DNA of 64,000 bases from Marinobacter gudaonensis (GTDB lineage Bacteria; Pseudomonadota; Gammaproteobacteria; Pseudomonadales; Oleiphilaceae), in the NCBI RefSeq assembly GCF_900115175.1, contig NZ_FOYV01000001.1:2232001-2296000 (forward strand). Reading direction: 5' to 3'. The notes under the pieces were generated by a model. The model ran no database searches. It was not told the DNA's origin and saw only the letters and a program-made list of their open reading frames with translations. The position numbers and the translations under genes were made by a program. Positions 15,226-26,552 of this stretch are shown piece after piece (position 1 is the first letter of the stretch; every line of letters starts with the position of its first letter).

Positions 15226-16113
15226 TTACTTTATATGGCCCAGAATGCCGTCCAGTTCGTCCAGGGAACTGTATTCGATCACCAGCTTGCCCTTGCCGCG
15301 CTGGCCGTGATCAATGGAGACCCGGGCGCCAAGCCGCTCGGCCAGGTCGTCCTGGAGCGCACGAATGTTGGGATCGAGCGCAGCCTTGCTGGCGGACTTT
15401 TTGTTGGGAGTTTCCTGCTGGACCCGGCGCACCAGCGCTTCGGTCTGACGCACCGACAGCGATTTGGCGACCACCTGTTTGGCCACCTGCATCTGCAGCT
15501 CCGGTGGCAGGGTGAGCATGGCGCGGCCGTGGCCCATTTCCAAATCACCGTGCTCAAGCATGATCCGTACGTCCTCGGACAAACCGATCAGCCGCAGCAG
15601 GTTGGTGATGGTGGTGCGGGATTTGCCCACCGCTTCGGCCACCTGGGCCTGGGTGAGGCCGAATTCGTCCTGCAGCCGCTGGAGGGCAAAGGCTTCCTCG
15701 ATGGGATTGAGGTTTTCCCGCTGGATGTTCTCGATCAGCGCCATGGCAATGGCGGCCTCGTCGGGCACATCCCGGATGATGGCAGGAATCCGGTCCAACT
15801 CGGCCATCTGGGTGGCCCGCCAGCGGCGCTCACCGGCGATCAGCTCGTAGCGGCCCTCGCTGATGGGGCGAACCACCACCGGTTGCATCACACCCTGCTG
15901 TCGAATCGAGTCGGCCAGTTCCTGCAACGCCGCCGGGTCCATATCGCGACGGGGTTGGTAGCGGCCACGCTGGATGAGGTCGATGGGGACTTCGCGGAGC
16001 TCGCCGTCGTGATCCTTCAGCTCCTGGTCCAGATTGACCCTGGAGCCCGCCAGCAGAGCGCCCAGTCCGCGTTCACCCAATCCTCGTTTTTTCGCCGCCA
16101 TGGTGTCAGTCAT
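15226..16113 (-). CDS. parB: Chromosome partitioning protein ParB
   Basis: ParB binds parS, loads with CTP as a sliding clamp and recruits ParA and SMC to segregate origins. The 295-residue product has the N-terminal KRGLGERGLGALL, the CTP-binding motifs IRQQGVMQPVVVRP and IAGERRWRA, and a helix-turn-helix (LTQAQVAEAVGKSRTTITNLLRL, described in two parts). A C-terminal dimerisation segment follows. The ATG at 16113 has a poorly spaced ribosome site; the ATG four codons later (MAAKKRGLG) is an equally good start. The gene lies 48 bases downstream of parA. Two matching parS sites lie in recF. Confidence 0.96.
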   Translation of the reverse strand: MTDTMAAKKRGLGERGLGALLAGSRVNLDQELKDHDGELREVPIDLIQRGRYQPRRDMDPAALQELADSIRQQGVMQPVVVRPISEGRYELIAGERRWRATQMAELDRIPAIIRDVPDEAAIAMALIENIQRENLNPIEEAFALQRLQDEFGLTQAQVAEAVGKSRTTITNLLRLIGLSEDVRIMLEHGDLEMGHGRAMLTLPPELQMQVAKQVVAKSLSVRQTEALVRRVQQETPNKKSASKAALDPNIRALQDDLAERLGARVSIDHGQRGKGKLVIEYSSLDELDGILGHIK

Positions 16114-16161
16114 TCTTCCCGTTGAAAATCGTTGTACTTAAGTGAGTGACAGGGCGGTATG

Positions 16162-16956
16162 TTACACCGCCACCGGCGCGGATGTCTTTTTTGAACCGTG
16201 GCGGCGCACCATCTCACCAGCCAGGGCCAGGTATGCTATGGCGCCCTTCGAGGCGCGGTCGTACACCAGGGCCGGAACGCCGTAGCTTGGCGCCTCGGCC
16301 AATCGCACATTACGAGGGATCACCGCCCGGTACACTTTGTCACCAAAATACTCGCTGAGCTGGCCAGAGACATCCAGGGTCAGGCTGTTGCGGGGGTCGT
16401 ACATGGTGCGCAGGATGCCTTCCACCTGCAGGTTCGGGTTCACCGTTTCCTGGATCTGCTCCACCGTGTTCATCAACGCCGCCAGCCCTTCCAGGGCGTA
16501 GTACTCGCACTGCATGGGAATGAGCACGGCATCGGCCGCAGACAGCGCATTGACGGTCAGGAGGTTCAGGGACGGCGGGCAATCGATCAGGATGTAGTCG
16601 TAGTTGTCACGAACCGTGTTCAGGGCCAGGCGCAGGCGGTGCTCGCGCCCGATCTCGTTCATCAGTTCCACTTCCGCGGCGGTCAGGTCCCCGTTGGCCG
16701 GCAGGATATCGAAACCCGAGGCCTCCGCCAGAATGATCGTTTCGGCGGCACTGGCGCGCTTGGTCAGCATGTCGTAGCCGGACAGCTCCAGGCTGTTTTT
16801 GTCGACACCGCTGCCCATGGTGGCGTTGCCCTGGGGATCCATATCCACCAGCAGTACCCGGCGTTTGGTGGCGGCCAGGGAGGCAGCAAGATTGACGCAG
16901 GTGGTGGTCTTACCCACACCCCCTTTCTGATTGGTCACTGCAATCACGCGCGCCAT
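16162..16956 (-). CDS. parA: Chromosome partitioning ATPase ParA
   Basis: ParA is a Walker-type ATPase that moves ParB-bound origins over the nucleoid. The 264-residue protein starts MARVIAVTNQKGGVGKTTT with the deviant Walker A motif, followed by LLVDMDPQGNATMG and YDYILIDCPPSLNLLTVNAL. The short N-terminus, without a DNA-binding extension, marks it as a chromosomal (type Ib, Soj-like) ParA. It lies in the rsmG-parA-parB cluster usual for gammaproteobacterial origins. Confidence 0.97.
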   Translation of the reverse strand: MARVIAVTNQKGGVGKTTTCVNLAASLAATKRRVLLVDMDPQGNATMGSGVDKNSLELSGYDMLTKRASAAETIILAEASGFDILPANGDLTAAEVELMNEIGREHRLRLALNTVRDNYDYILIDCPPSLNLLTVNALSAADAVLIPMQCEYYALEGLAALMNTVEQIQETVNPNLQVEGILRTMYDPRNSLTLDVSGQLSEYFGDKVYRAVIPRNVRLAEAPSYGVPALVYDRASKGAIAYLALAGEMVRRHGSKKTSAPVAV

Positions 16957-16975
16957 GTCGTGCCTCCTTGTTCGG

Positions 16976-17620
16976 TTAGCGGGAATCGGCTGCCCGGGCG
17001 ACCACCAGCAGATGGCGTTCGCCGTCGGCGCCGGGGACCTCCAGGGAGTGGCTGGATTTTACCTGCCAGCCGGCCGGAAGGGCAGCCACTTCATCATCCG
17101 GAAACTGGCCTTTCATGGCAAGGAACTCGCCGCCATTTGCCAGCAGGCCGTCGCACCAGTGCACCAGATTTTCCAGGGCGGTAAAGGCCCGGCTGCTGAT
17201 CTGGCTGAACGGCCGGGAGGGCTTGCAATCCTCGGCCCGACCGTGGATCACCTGCACATTGTCCAGGCCCAGCTCGAGAACGCACTGGTTGAGAAAGCGG
17301 GTTTTCTTGCCGTTGCTGTCAAGCAGGGTGAATTGGCGGTCCGGCAGCGTAATGGCCAGGGGAATGCCGGGCAGGCCGCCTCCGGCACCGACATCCAGCA
17401 GGTGATCGGTAGTTACCCAGGGCAGGATGCTCAGGCTGTCGAGCAGCTGGCGGGACACCATCTGGCTTTCGTCACGCACCGCGGTGAGGTTGTAGGCACG
17501 GTTCCACTTGTTGAGCAGACCCAGGAACGCCAGCAGCCGCCTCTGCTGGTCGTCGCCCAGCGCCAGCCCCATCACTGCCAGCCCGGTGCTGAGCTGGTCC
17601 TGCCATTGCGCATTGATCAT
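16976..17620 (-). CDS. rsmG: 16S rRNA (guanine-527 N7)-methyltransferase
   Basis: RsmG (GidB) uses SAM to methylate G527 of 16S rRNA. The 214-residue protein has WNRAYNLTAVRDESQMV and the SAM-binding loop LDVGAGGGLPGIPLAI. It lies 9 bases downstream of mnmG, the classic gidA-gidB pair, and 19 bases upstream of parA. Confidence 0.97.
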   Translation of the reverse strand: MINAQWQDQLSTGLAVMGLALGDDQQRRLLAFLGLLNKWNRAYNLTAVRDESQMVSRQLLDSLSILPWVTTDHLLDVGAGGGLPGIPLAITLPDRQFTLLDSNGKKTRFLNQCVLELGLDNVQVIHGRAEDCKPSRPFSQISSRAFTALENLVHWCDGLLANGGEFLAMKGQFPDDEVAALPAGWQVKSSHSLEVPGADGERHLLVVARAADSR

Positions 17621-17629
17621 GGCCGGCGC

Positions 17630-19516
<1,887 letters not shown>

Positions 19517-19566
19517 GGTCCACCTCGAACATCGGGCTGAAAATTAGGGACGAAAACAGGGCGGCG

Positions 19567-19595
19567 AGTATAACGCCTCACCCGGCAAATTGCAG
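19567..19595 (-). promoter_or_regulatory. Possible mnmG promoter
   Basis: On the minus strand a good -10 (TATACT) at 19567-19572 lies 17 bases from a weak -35 (CTGCAA, three of six matches). It is about 50 bases upstream of mnmG, the first gene of the mnmG-rsmG-parA-parB cluster. Confidence 0.4.
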
Positions 19596-19619
19596 TGGGA
19601 ATGCACAAATTTTAACCAG

Positions 19620-19885
19620 ATGGCGGATAACTTGAAAGCCAGCCAAAGCGCAGGTTCGTCCCATGGCCGGATTTCACGGCTCGTATGGGATAAGTGAAAA
19701 CCGAAATTTATGCTTTTTCAGGGGCTTGGCCGAGTCTTCTCAGAAAACTTTTCAAGAAAGTTATCCACACTTCAGCAGTACCTCTCACACCCCCTAAAAA
19801 TCCATTAACATATTGTTTTATAAAGCCAAATAAAATTTCATCCAGCGTCTTTCCGGAGGTTATCCAAGTAATTATCCACAGATGC
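19620..19885. other. Candidate replication origin (oriC) next to mnmG
   Basis: Two perfect DnaA boxes, TTATCCACA at 19761-19769 and 19872-19880, lie on the same strand, with a near box TTATCCAAG at 19860-19868. Between them 19795-19845 is strongly AT-rich (for example TATTGTTTTATAAAG) and could be the unwinding element. A degenerate box occurs at 19625-19633 (reverse), and a further perfect box lies at 20212-20220 inside the next gene. Origins next to mnmG are known from E. coli. The rest of the gap, 19886-20144, is GC-rich and holds nothing I can name with confidence. Confidence 0.6.
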
Positions 19886-20144
19886 TGGGCGCCGTAACCC
19901 GGATTCGCGGATTGGCGCCGATCCGGTGCACAAGCTCACCCCTGCCCCGGTACCGCCGCCCTGAATTGGTGCAAAGGGAATGTGTGACTGGCCGGGCACG
20001 AGGGTCCAGACACCCTCCTCCTGTTGCGACCAGCGGCCTTGCCCGCTGGTTGGTACGAAATTCGCAGTCTGTTTCATCTGCACACCAGCATCACACACGG
20101 CCAGGAAGGCTTTAACCGCAGTAGCAGTAGAAAGGTTCCTGACC

Positions 20145-21410
20145 ATGAGCAGCGTAGTCCGACTTTCACGTCGCAGCTCCAGGCCAGACGGCGACTCGAC
20201 CGATCCGGATATTATCCACAGCCACGACTTCAGTTCCGTGTACCAGCCTATTCTCAGCCCCACGCACCAGAAGCTGGTGGGTTACGAGGCACTGGTCCGC
20301 GTCCATAAAAACGGTGAAGCGGTTTCGCCGCTTGCGCTGTTCGAACAGGCCGAAGCACACGGCCAGACGCCCGCCCTGGACCGCCACCTGCTACAGCTGC
20401 ACCTGGATAACTTTGCCGCCAGCGGCCAGCCGGTCTGGTTGTTCCTGAACATCAATCCGGCCACCTGTATTCATCCGGAGGCCTCGCTGGAACGGCTGGC
20501 CAGCCAGTGCCAGCAGAGCGGCATTCATCCGGAGAAAGTGGTGCTGGAACTCGTGGAAAGCGCTTCCGACAACCCGGCTGCACTGCTGGAATTTATCGAC
20601 AAGGCCAAAACCTGCGGTTTCCAGATTGCCATTGATGATTTCGGCATGGGGGACTCGAATTTCGAGCGGCTCTGGCGCATCAACCCACTGATCGTGAAGC
20701 TCGATCGCAGCCTGCTGGTAAACGCCGAGAGTCACAGCCGTGCGCGAATGCTGCTGGAGAGTCTGGTGAAGATGATCCGGGAGAGCGGTAGCCTGGTCCT
20801 GTTGGAAGGAATCGAGAACCACACCCAGGCGCGTATCGCCCTGGAAACCGAGGCCGATTTGCTACAGGGCTTTCTGCTGGCCCGACCTTCGGTGCTTGAA
20901 GACCATTCCCAGGAGCTGACCGAGCACCGGCTGCGCACTGTAGTCGCCGATTCCAGCGAGTGGACGTTACAGGATGTCCGCGACCGGGAAGGCTATCTGC
21001 GACTGTTGCGTTTCGAGATCCTCGAAGCCTGTCACTCCCTCAGCCGCGAGCTTCCGTTCGATACCGCCTGTCGCCGGCTGCTGGAGGTGGACGGCGTGAA
21101 ACGCTGTTTTCTGCTCGACAGCCGGGGCATTCAGCAAGGCAATCTGGCCCGGGCCAACCCGGACCTTCAGCGCGGCCGGTTCAATCCCCTCTACCACTCC
21201 GCGGGCGCCTGCTGGTCGCATCGGGAATACTTCCGCAATGCCCTCGAGCGGCCACAGAGCATCAGCAGTTGCCGGCCCTATGTGGCCCTTCCGGATGCCA
21301 AACGTACCATCACCCTGTCCACCATGCTGCCCGGGCAGCGGGTGTTCTGTGTGGATATCCACCCAGATGAGGTGTTTGGCGGCAAAATCACCTTTCCGGC
21401 GACACTCTGA
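20145..21410 (+). CDS. EAL-domain c-di-GMP phosphodiesterase with C-terminal sensor-like domain
   Basis: The product is 421 residues from the ATG at 20145, which follows a GAAAGG ribosome site; upstream in-frame codons look non-coding. The EAL domain spans about 30-250 and keeps the catalytic set: E48 of the EAL motif, Asn102/104, E135, D164-D165 (DDFG), K185, E221 and Q241 (QGF), so hydrolysis of c-di-GMP to pGpG is likely. Residues 270-421 have no membrane segment and resemble the PAS/Cache-like C-terminal domain of YkuI-type EAL proteins. It is cytosolic and should lower c-di-GMP, favouring motility over biofilm. The signal sensed is unknown. It is convergent with the RND pump gene. Confidence 0.85.
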   Translation: MSSVVRLSRRSSRPDGDSTDPDIIHSHDFSSVYQPILSPTHQKLVGYEALVRVHKNGEAVSPLALFEQAEAHGQTPALDRHLLQLHLDNFAASGQPVWLFLNINPATCIHPEASLERLASQCQQSGIHPEKVVLELVESASDNPAALLEFIDKAKTCGFQIAIDDFGMGDSNFERLWRINPLIVKLDRSLLVNAESHSRARMLLESLVKMIRESGSLVLLEGIENHTQARIALETEADLLQGFLLARPSVLEDHSQELTEHRLRTVVADSSEWTLQDVRDREGYLRLLRFEILEACHSLSRELPFDTACRRLLEVDGVKRCFLLDSRGIQQGNLARANPDLQRGRFNPLYHSAGACWSHREYFRNALERPQSISSCRPYVALPDAKRTITLSTMLPGQRVFCVDIHPDEVFGGKITFPATL

Positions 21411-21427
21411 GCCCGCGCCAGGCGGGA

Positions 21428-24400
21428 TCAGAAGTCATCGGCGCGGCTCTGCGGCGCTGCCGCCACCCCGGTGCCGCCGGCGGTTCCAGCCGCCTGACGC
21501 TCCAGTTCCCTCTCCACCGCGTTGGTGGACTTGGCAAAACGGGCCAACAGGTTGTAGAGCACCGGAATGATGAACAGGGTCAGGGTGGTCGCGAAAATCA
21601 GGCCGCCGAGGATCACCATGCCAATAGCCGCGCGACTCTCGGCACCGGCACCGGTGGCGATGACCAGCGGTACCGCGCCAAAAATGGTGGAAATGGTGGT
21701 CATCAACACCGGCCGGAACCGCAGGCAGGCGCCTTCGAGGATGGCATCCCGGACCTCATAGCCCCGGTCCCGGAGCTGGTTGGCGAATTCCACGATCAGA
21801 ATCCCGTTCTTGGCCATCAGGCCCAGCAGCATGATGATCCCGATCTGGCTGTATATGTTCAGGCTGATACCGGCCCACCACAGTGCCAGCAGGGCACCGG
21901 TCACCGCCAGGGGTACCGAGAGCATGATGATCAACGGGTGGATCCAGCTCTCGAACTGGGCGGCGAGCACCAGGAACACGATGACAAACGCCAGGGCGAA
22001 GGTCACGTAGATGGCGGACGAGGATTCCTGGAATTCCCGGCTCAGGCCCTTGTAGCTGACCCGGGCCTCGGGGGGCAGGTTATCCACCGCCAGGTTGTTG
22101 AGGTAAGTCAGTGCTGACCCCAGATCGTAGCCATCGGCCAGGGAGGCGCTGATCACCACCGCGGGCAGTCGGTCGATGCGCCTGAGATCCGGATTGGCGC
22201 CAATTTCGCGAACCGATACCAGCGCCTTGAGCGGAATCAGGCGGCCGCCTTCCCGGGGCCGCAGGAAAATCTGCTCCAGATCCTCCGGAGTTGCCCGGTT
22301 GGCATCCTCGGCCTGCACGATCACATCGTATTCCCGGCCCCGGTCGATGTAGGTGGTGACCTGGCGGGAGGCCAGCATGGTCTGGAGTGTCAGGCCGACA
22401 TCCTCGATGGTGATGTCCAGATCCGCCGCCCGCTCGCGATCAATGTTCACCCGCAGCTCCGGCCGGGTCAGTTCGAAATCGGTGTCGAGATTCTGCAAGT
22501 TGGGGTTTTCCCGGGCCCGCTCTACGATTTCTTCGCTCCAGGCCTGCACTGATTCGTAATCCGGGCCGGCAATCACAAACTCCACGGCCTGACTGAAGCC
22601 TCGCTGGCCGAGACCCGGCGGATTCACGGCCACGGTGCGGATACCGGAGACATCGGACAGTTTCTGACGAATCTGGCTGGTGACTTCCTGCTGCTTGATG
22701 TCCCGCTCTTCCCAGGGCACCAGGCCCATGATCAGGAACGCGTTGTCCTCCTCATCGCGAAAGCCGACGATGGACAGCAACCGGTTGGCAATGCCCTGAT
22801 CGAGATAGGGCAGCAGCGTTTCCTCTACCTGGCGCACGTAGTGATCGGTGTATTCCACGGTGGAGCCGCGCGGGGCGCTGGTGGGCATGATGATCACCGC
22901 CCGGTCTTCGGTCGGTGCCAGCTCCTGGGGCAGCTTCGGGTAGACCACGGCCGCAATCACCAGGCCCACCAGGCCCAGGCCCAGCAGCAGACCGGGCTGG
23001 TTCAGGGAGAACTGCAACAGCCGACGGTAACCGTTGGTGAGCCCGTTCAGCACCTTCTCGCTGGCGGCCCACAACCGGTGACCTTCCGCCGTTTCCGGAC
23101 TGTGTTTCAGCCACTTGGAACACAGCATGGGGGCCAGGGTCAGCGCCACCAGGCTGGACACCACTACCGCCGCCGCCAGGGTAAAACCGAACTCCGCGAA
23201 CAGCCGACCGATGTTGCCGCCCATGAAGGAGATGGGTACAAACACCGCCACCAGGGTGAGGGTGGTGGCGATGACCGCAAACGCCACCTGCTTGGCGCCT
23301 CGATAGGACGCCAGCAGCGGCGGTTCGCCTTCGTCGATGCGGCGCTGGATGTTTTCCAACATCACGATGGCGTCGTCCACCACCAGCCCGATGGCCAGGA
23401 TGACCGCCAGCAGGGTGAGTACGTTGATGGAAAAGCCCAGGAAACCCAGGCCGATAAAGGCGCCGATCACCGCCACCGGAATGGTCACCGCAGGAATCAG
23501 GGTCGCCCGCCAGGAGCGCAGGAACAGAAAGATCACCAGGATTACCAGTGATACCGCAATGGCCAGGGTGGTCACCACCTCCTTGATGGAGGCCCGGATA
23601 AAGATCGACTCGTCGTAGCTCTCGGCAATGGTGACTTCCGGAGGCAGGGTTTCACGGATGTTTTCCAGCTCGGCCCGAACGGCGTCCGAAACCGCCACGG
23701 TGTTGGCCTTGGACTGGCGGATGATACCCATGCCGATGGCGGTCTGCCCGTTGGCCCGCAGGCGGCTGACGTCCGACTCCACCCCCATCTGGACATTGGC
23801 TACTTCGCCCAGGCGCAGGAGGTCGTTGCCGTTCCTGCGAATCACCAGCTGGCGGAACTCTTCCACGTTGGACAGTCGGCCCTCGGCCCGAACGGTGAAA
23901 TTGCGGGTGGAAGAATCCACCGAGCCGGCCGGAAGCTCGATGTTGTTGGCACGCAGGGCCCGCTCCACCTCAGCCACGGTGATGTCCCGGGCGGCCAGGC
24001 GCTCCCGGTCGAGCCAGACCCGGATGGCGTAGCGACGCTCACCGCCAATCCGCACACTGGCCACGCCGTCCAGCACCGAAAGCCGGTCCGCCAGCACCCG
24101 GTCGGCAAAGTCACTCAGCTCCGCGCTGTCCCAGACGTCACTGCGCAGAGTTATCCACATCATCGGCCGGGCATCGGAATCCGCCTTCTGAACCACCGGC
24201 GGATCGGCTTCCTCCGGCAACTGGTTGGCCACCCGCGATACCGCATCGCGCACATCGTTGGCGGCAATATCCACATCCCGGGAGGTGTTGAATTCGATGC
24301 TGGTGCGGGATTCCCCCTGTTCAGTGGAGGATTCGATCGACCGGATACCCTCGATGCCACTGATGGCCCCTTCGATCACCTGGGTAATCTGGGTATCCAC

Positions 24401-24574
24401 CACTTCCGCCGCCGCGCCGGTGTAATCCGTGGAGATGGAGACCACCGGAGGATCGATGTCCGGGTATTCCCGCACCGGCAGGCCCAGCAGCGCTGCCAGT
24501 CCGAACACCACAATCAACAGGCTGAGGACGGTAGCGAACACCGGTCGCTTGATGGAGACATCGGAGAGAATCAC
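21428..24574 (-). CDS. RND efflux pump inner-membrane permease (HAE1-like)
   Basis: This 1048-residue protein begins MILSDVSIKRPVFATVLSLL and shows the RND plan of twelve membrane helices and two large periplasmic loops. TM4 carries the proton-relay Asp pair in AIGLVVDDAIVMLENIQRR, a hallmark of the AcrB/MdtC superfamily. PVREYPDIDPPVVSISTDY is typical of HAE1 drug-type pumps rather than metal pumps. It should export hydrophobic compounds with an adaptor and an outer-membrane channel. The adaptor gene is 3 bases upstream; no channel gene or regulator is adjacent, so a TolC-like protein from elsewhere must serve. Substrate unknown. Confidence 0.93.
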   Translation of the reverse strand: MILSDVSIKRPVFATVLSLLIVVFGLAALLGLPVREYPDIDPPVVSISTDYTGAAAEVVDTQITQVIEGAISGIEGIRSIESSTEQGESRTSIEFNTSRDVDIAANDVRDAVSRVANQLPEEADPPVVQKADSDARPMMWITLRSDVWDSAELSDFADRVLADRLSVLDGVASVRIGGERRYAIRVWLDRERLAARDITVAEVERALRANNIELPAGSVDSSTRNFTVRAEGRLSNVEEFRQLVIRRNGNDLLRLGEVANVQMGVESDVSRLRANGQTAIGMGIIRQSKANTVAVSDAVRAELENIRETLPPEVTIAESYDESIFIRASIKEVVTTLAIAVSLVILVIFLFLRSWRATLIPAVTIPVAVIGAFIGLGFLGFSINVLTLLAVILAIGLVVDDAIVMLENIQRRIDEGEPPLLASYRGAKQVAFAVIATTLTLVAVFVPISFMGGNIGRLFAEFGFTLAAAVVVSSLVALTLAPMLCSKWLKHSPETAEGHRLWAASEKVLNGLTNGYRRLLQFSLNQPGLLLGLGLVGLVIAAVVYPKLPQELAPTEDRAVIIMPTSAPRGSTVEYTDHYVRQVEETLLPYLDQGIANRLLSIVGFRDEEDNAFLIMGLVPWEERDIKQQEVTSQIRQKLSDVSGIRTVAVNPPGLGQRGFSQAVEFVIAGPDYESVQAWSEEIVERARENPNLQNLDTDFELTRPELRVNIDRERAADLDITIEDVGLTLQTMLASRQVTTYIDRGREYDVIVQAEDANRATPEDLEQIFLRPREGGRLIPLKALVSVREIGANPDLRRIDRLPAVVISASLADGYDLGSALTYLNNLAVDNLPPEARVSYKGLSREFQESSSAIYVTFALAFVIVFLVLAAQFESWIHPLIIMLSVPLAVTGALLALWWAGISLNIYSQIGIIMLLGLMAKNGILIVEFANQLRDRGYEVRDAILEGACLRFRPVLMTTISTIFGAVPLVIATGAGAESRAAIGMVILGGLIFATTLTLFIIPVLYNLLARFAKSTNAVERELERQAAGTAGGTGVAAAPQSRADDF

Positions 24575-24577
24575 GGA

Positions 24578-25672
24578 TTACAGCTCCCGCGCAGTGACAA
24601 ACCGGTTATCGGGAATGGCGTTGTCATCGCCCAGAATCCGGATTCGATCGCCACTGCTGAGACGGTCCTGCCCGGTGACAATCACCGCATCCTCCGGCCC
24701 CAGTCCGCTGGCCACTTCCACCAGACCCGGCATGCGTGAGCCCAGGGTCACGGAGGTCCGACGGGCGGCGCCGTCGTCCGCTACAAACACGTATTGTTCA
24801 TCACCGCGCACCATCACCGCCTGCTCCGGAATCACCAGGGCGTCGCGCTTACGCAGGGTCAGGGTGGCCGACATGAACTGACCGGGACGTAGCAGTCCGT
24901 CGGGATTGTCGATCAGGGCGCGAACCGGCAGCGACCGGCTCAGTTCACTGACCCGGGAACCCAGCTCCACCAGTTCGCCTGAGAAGGCCCGTTCGGGGTA
25001 GGCCGGTGAGGTGCCGGTTACCGCCTGGCCCAGGGAGACCGCCCCCAGAAAACGCTCGGGAATGGCAAAACCCAGCTCCATGCGGTCGGTGGTATCCAGA
25101 GTGGTGACCGTGGTACCGGCGGTCACGTAGGCGCCGACGCTGATATCACTGAGCCCCACCACGCCGGCAAACGGCGCCTGGATGCGATGGTTCTCCAGCC
25201 GCACCCGGGCCGCCTGCCGCTGGGCCTCGGCCACATCTACGGCGGTTCTGAGTTCATCCACCTGGGACTGGGAAATGCTGTTGTTGGAGCGCAGCCTCTG
25301 GGCGCGCTCCAGTTGCCGGCGGGCATCGGAGAGCTGGGCCTCAATCACCTGCAGGTCGGCACGGGCCTGGCGATCATCCAGCTGAAGCAGAACCTCACCC
25401 TCGTTGACCCGTTTGCCAGCCTCGAGGTTCAGCCGGACCACCCGACCACTGACCTCGGTGGTCAGTTCCACCGCATTCAGGGCCTGCAGACTGCCCACCG
25501 CCTTGACCACATCCCGCACCGTCTCACGGCTGGGAAGCACCGTGTTGACCGCGCTGGCAGGTCGCTCCCGGGCGCTCATGGCCTGGCCATCGCCGTCGAG
25601 ATTGCGGTACATCAGGGCACCACCCACGGCAACGGCCACCAGCACCAACGCAATCACACACTGTTTCCACAT
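24578..25672 (-). CDS. RND efflux periplasmic adaptor (membrane fusion protein)
   Basis: The 364-residue protein has an N-terminal membrane anchor (CVIALVLVAVAVGGALMY, about 5-22) and then a barrel-sandwich/lipoyl domain (GRVVRLNLEAGKRVNEGEVL and AGVVGLSDISVGAYV). An alpha-helical hairpin of about 60 residues and a beta-barrel follow. It would bridge the adjacent RND permease to an outer-membrane channel. The permease gene starts 3 bases after its stop codon, so the two are one operon. Confidence 0.92.
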   Translation of the reverse strand: MWKQCVIALVLVAVAVGGALMYRNLDGDGQAMSARERPASAVNTVLPSRETVRDVVKAVGSLQALNAVELTTEVSGRVVRLNLEAGKRVNEGEVLLQLDDRQARADLQVIEAQLSDARRQLERAQRLRSNNSISQSQVDELRTAVDVAEAQRQAARVRLENHRIQAPFAGVVGLSDISVGAYVTAGTTVTTLDTTDRMELGFAIPERFLGAVSLGQAVTGTSPAYPERAFSGELVELGSRVSELSRSLPVRALIDNPDGLLRPGQFMSATLTLRKRDALVIPEQAVMVRGDEQYVFVADDGAARRTSVTLGSRMPGLVEVASGLGPEDAVIVTGQDRLSSGDRIRILGDDNAIPDNRFVTAREL

Positions 25673-25719
25673 AGCAATTCCCGATTATTCGCCGTCTCAG
25701 TCTGTCGAATTGTTCGCTG

Positions 25720-26280
25720 TCATTTTTTCTGGATCACCAGGACCACCTCGCCCACATCGATCCCCCACTTGCTCATGGTGGTCTCGTTGATCAGGGTGTC
25801 CGGCGTAATCAGGTACATCCAGTCGTCCATTCGGACATCCAGGGTGCCATCACCATAGGCCACCCGGAGCACGTAATTCATGTGGATCGCATTGCCGCGC
25901 CAGCGCATGGTGCCCGGCTCCACCACGTCACCGGCATTGGCGCGGTAACCCTCATCGCTCGGGGTCAGGGTCCAGACCCGGGTCTGGACTTCGCCGTCGT
26001 TGAAGCGAAATACCTCGTCCAGCGTGCCCACACCCTCGTCGTTCCAGGACGCGGTGATGTCCGCGTCGAAGGTGCGGATCACTTCGCCGGAGAAATTCTT
26101 GACCACACCACGGGCGGAAAGTTCGCCGTCAAAGAACTGCTCGGGAACCAGTGTGGGCGTACGATCTGCGTAATCCTCAAGGGAAGGGCTGGCACAGCCG
26201 CCCAGCAGCAGTGCCGACAACGCTACCCACAGTATAGGGGTCGCCGCGTTTTTCGATACCAGGGAGATCAGGCTTTGCAT
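25720..26280 (-). CDS. DUF3833-family lipoprotein
   Basis: The 186-residue product has a lipoprotein signal with lipobox LLLGGCAS, so Cys is lipidated after cleavage. The body (YADRTPTLVPEQFFDGEL, GVVKNFSGEVIRTF, MRWRGNAIHMNYVLRV, MDDWMYLITPDTLINET) matches my recollection of the DUF3833 family of unknown function. An AAGGAG site precedes the ATG. It lies 47 bases upstream of the efflux operon on the same strand and may be co-transcribed; a role in the pump cannot be claimed. Confidence 0.75.
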   Translation of the reverse strand: MQSLISLVSKNAATPILWVALSALLLGGCASPSLEDYADRTPTLVPEQFFDGELSARGVVKNFSGEVIRTFDADITASWNDEGVGTLDEVFRFNDGEVQTRVWTLTPSDEGYRANAGDVVEPGTMRWRGNAIHMNYVLRVAYGDGTLDVRMDDWMYLITPDTLINETTMSKWGIDVGEVVLVIQKK

Positions 26281-26552
26281 GACTTTTACACTCCTTGCTC
26301 GGGTTTCCGGATGGGTTGCAGGCAGGCGTTCAGTGATACGCCCGCGGAAGGTTCACCGATCATTCCGTGGCCGTGGCCGCCCGTCGGCAAAACCGTCATT
26401 TCGGCCAATTGTCCATTCTGACATCCGTGCCGGCGGTTTTCGTCAATGGCAGTGGCCGGGGATTGGCGTAAAACAGAAGACAAGCGAGGCCATCGAGATG
26501 CGGCCAGCACGCCATTCAGGCATCAGATCAACGTGTGAGAGAGGAATCCGCC

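Noticed and set aside
24151..24159. Perfect DnaA box TTATCCACA inside the RND permease gene
   Set aside because: A single 9-base match inside coding sequence in 64 kb is expected by chance and has no AT-rich neighbour or further boxes.
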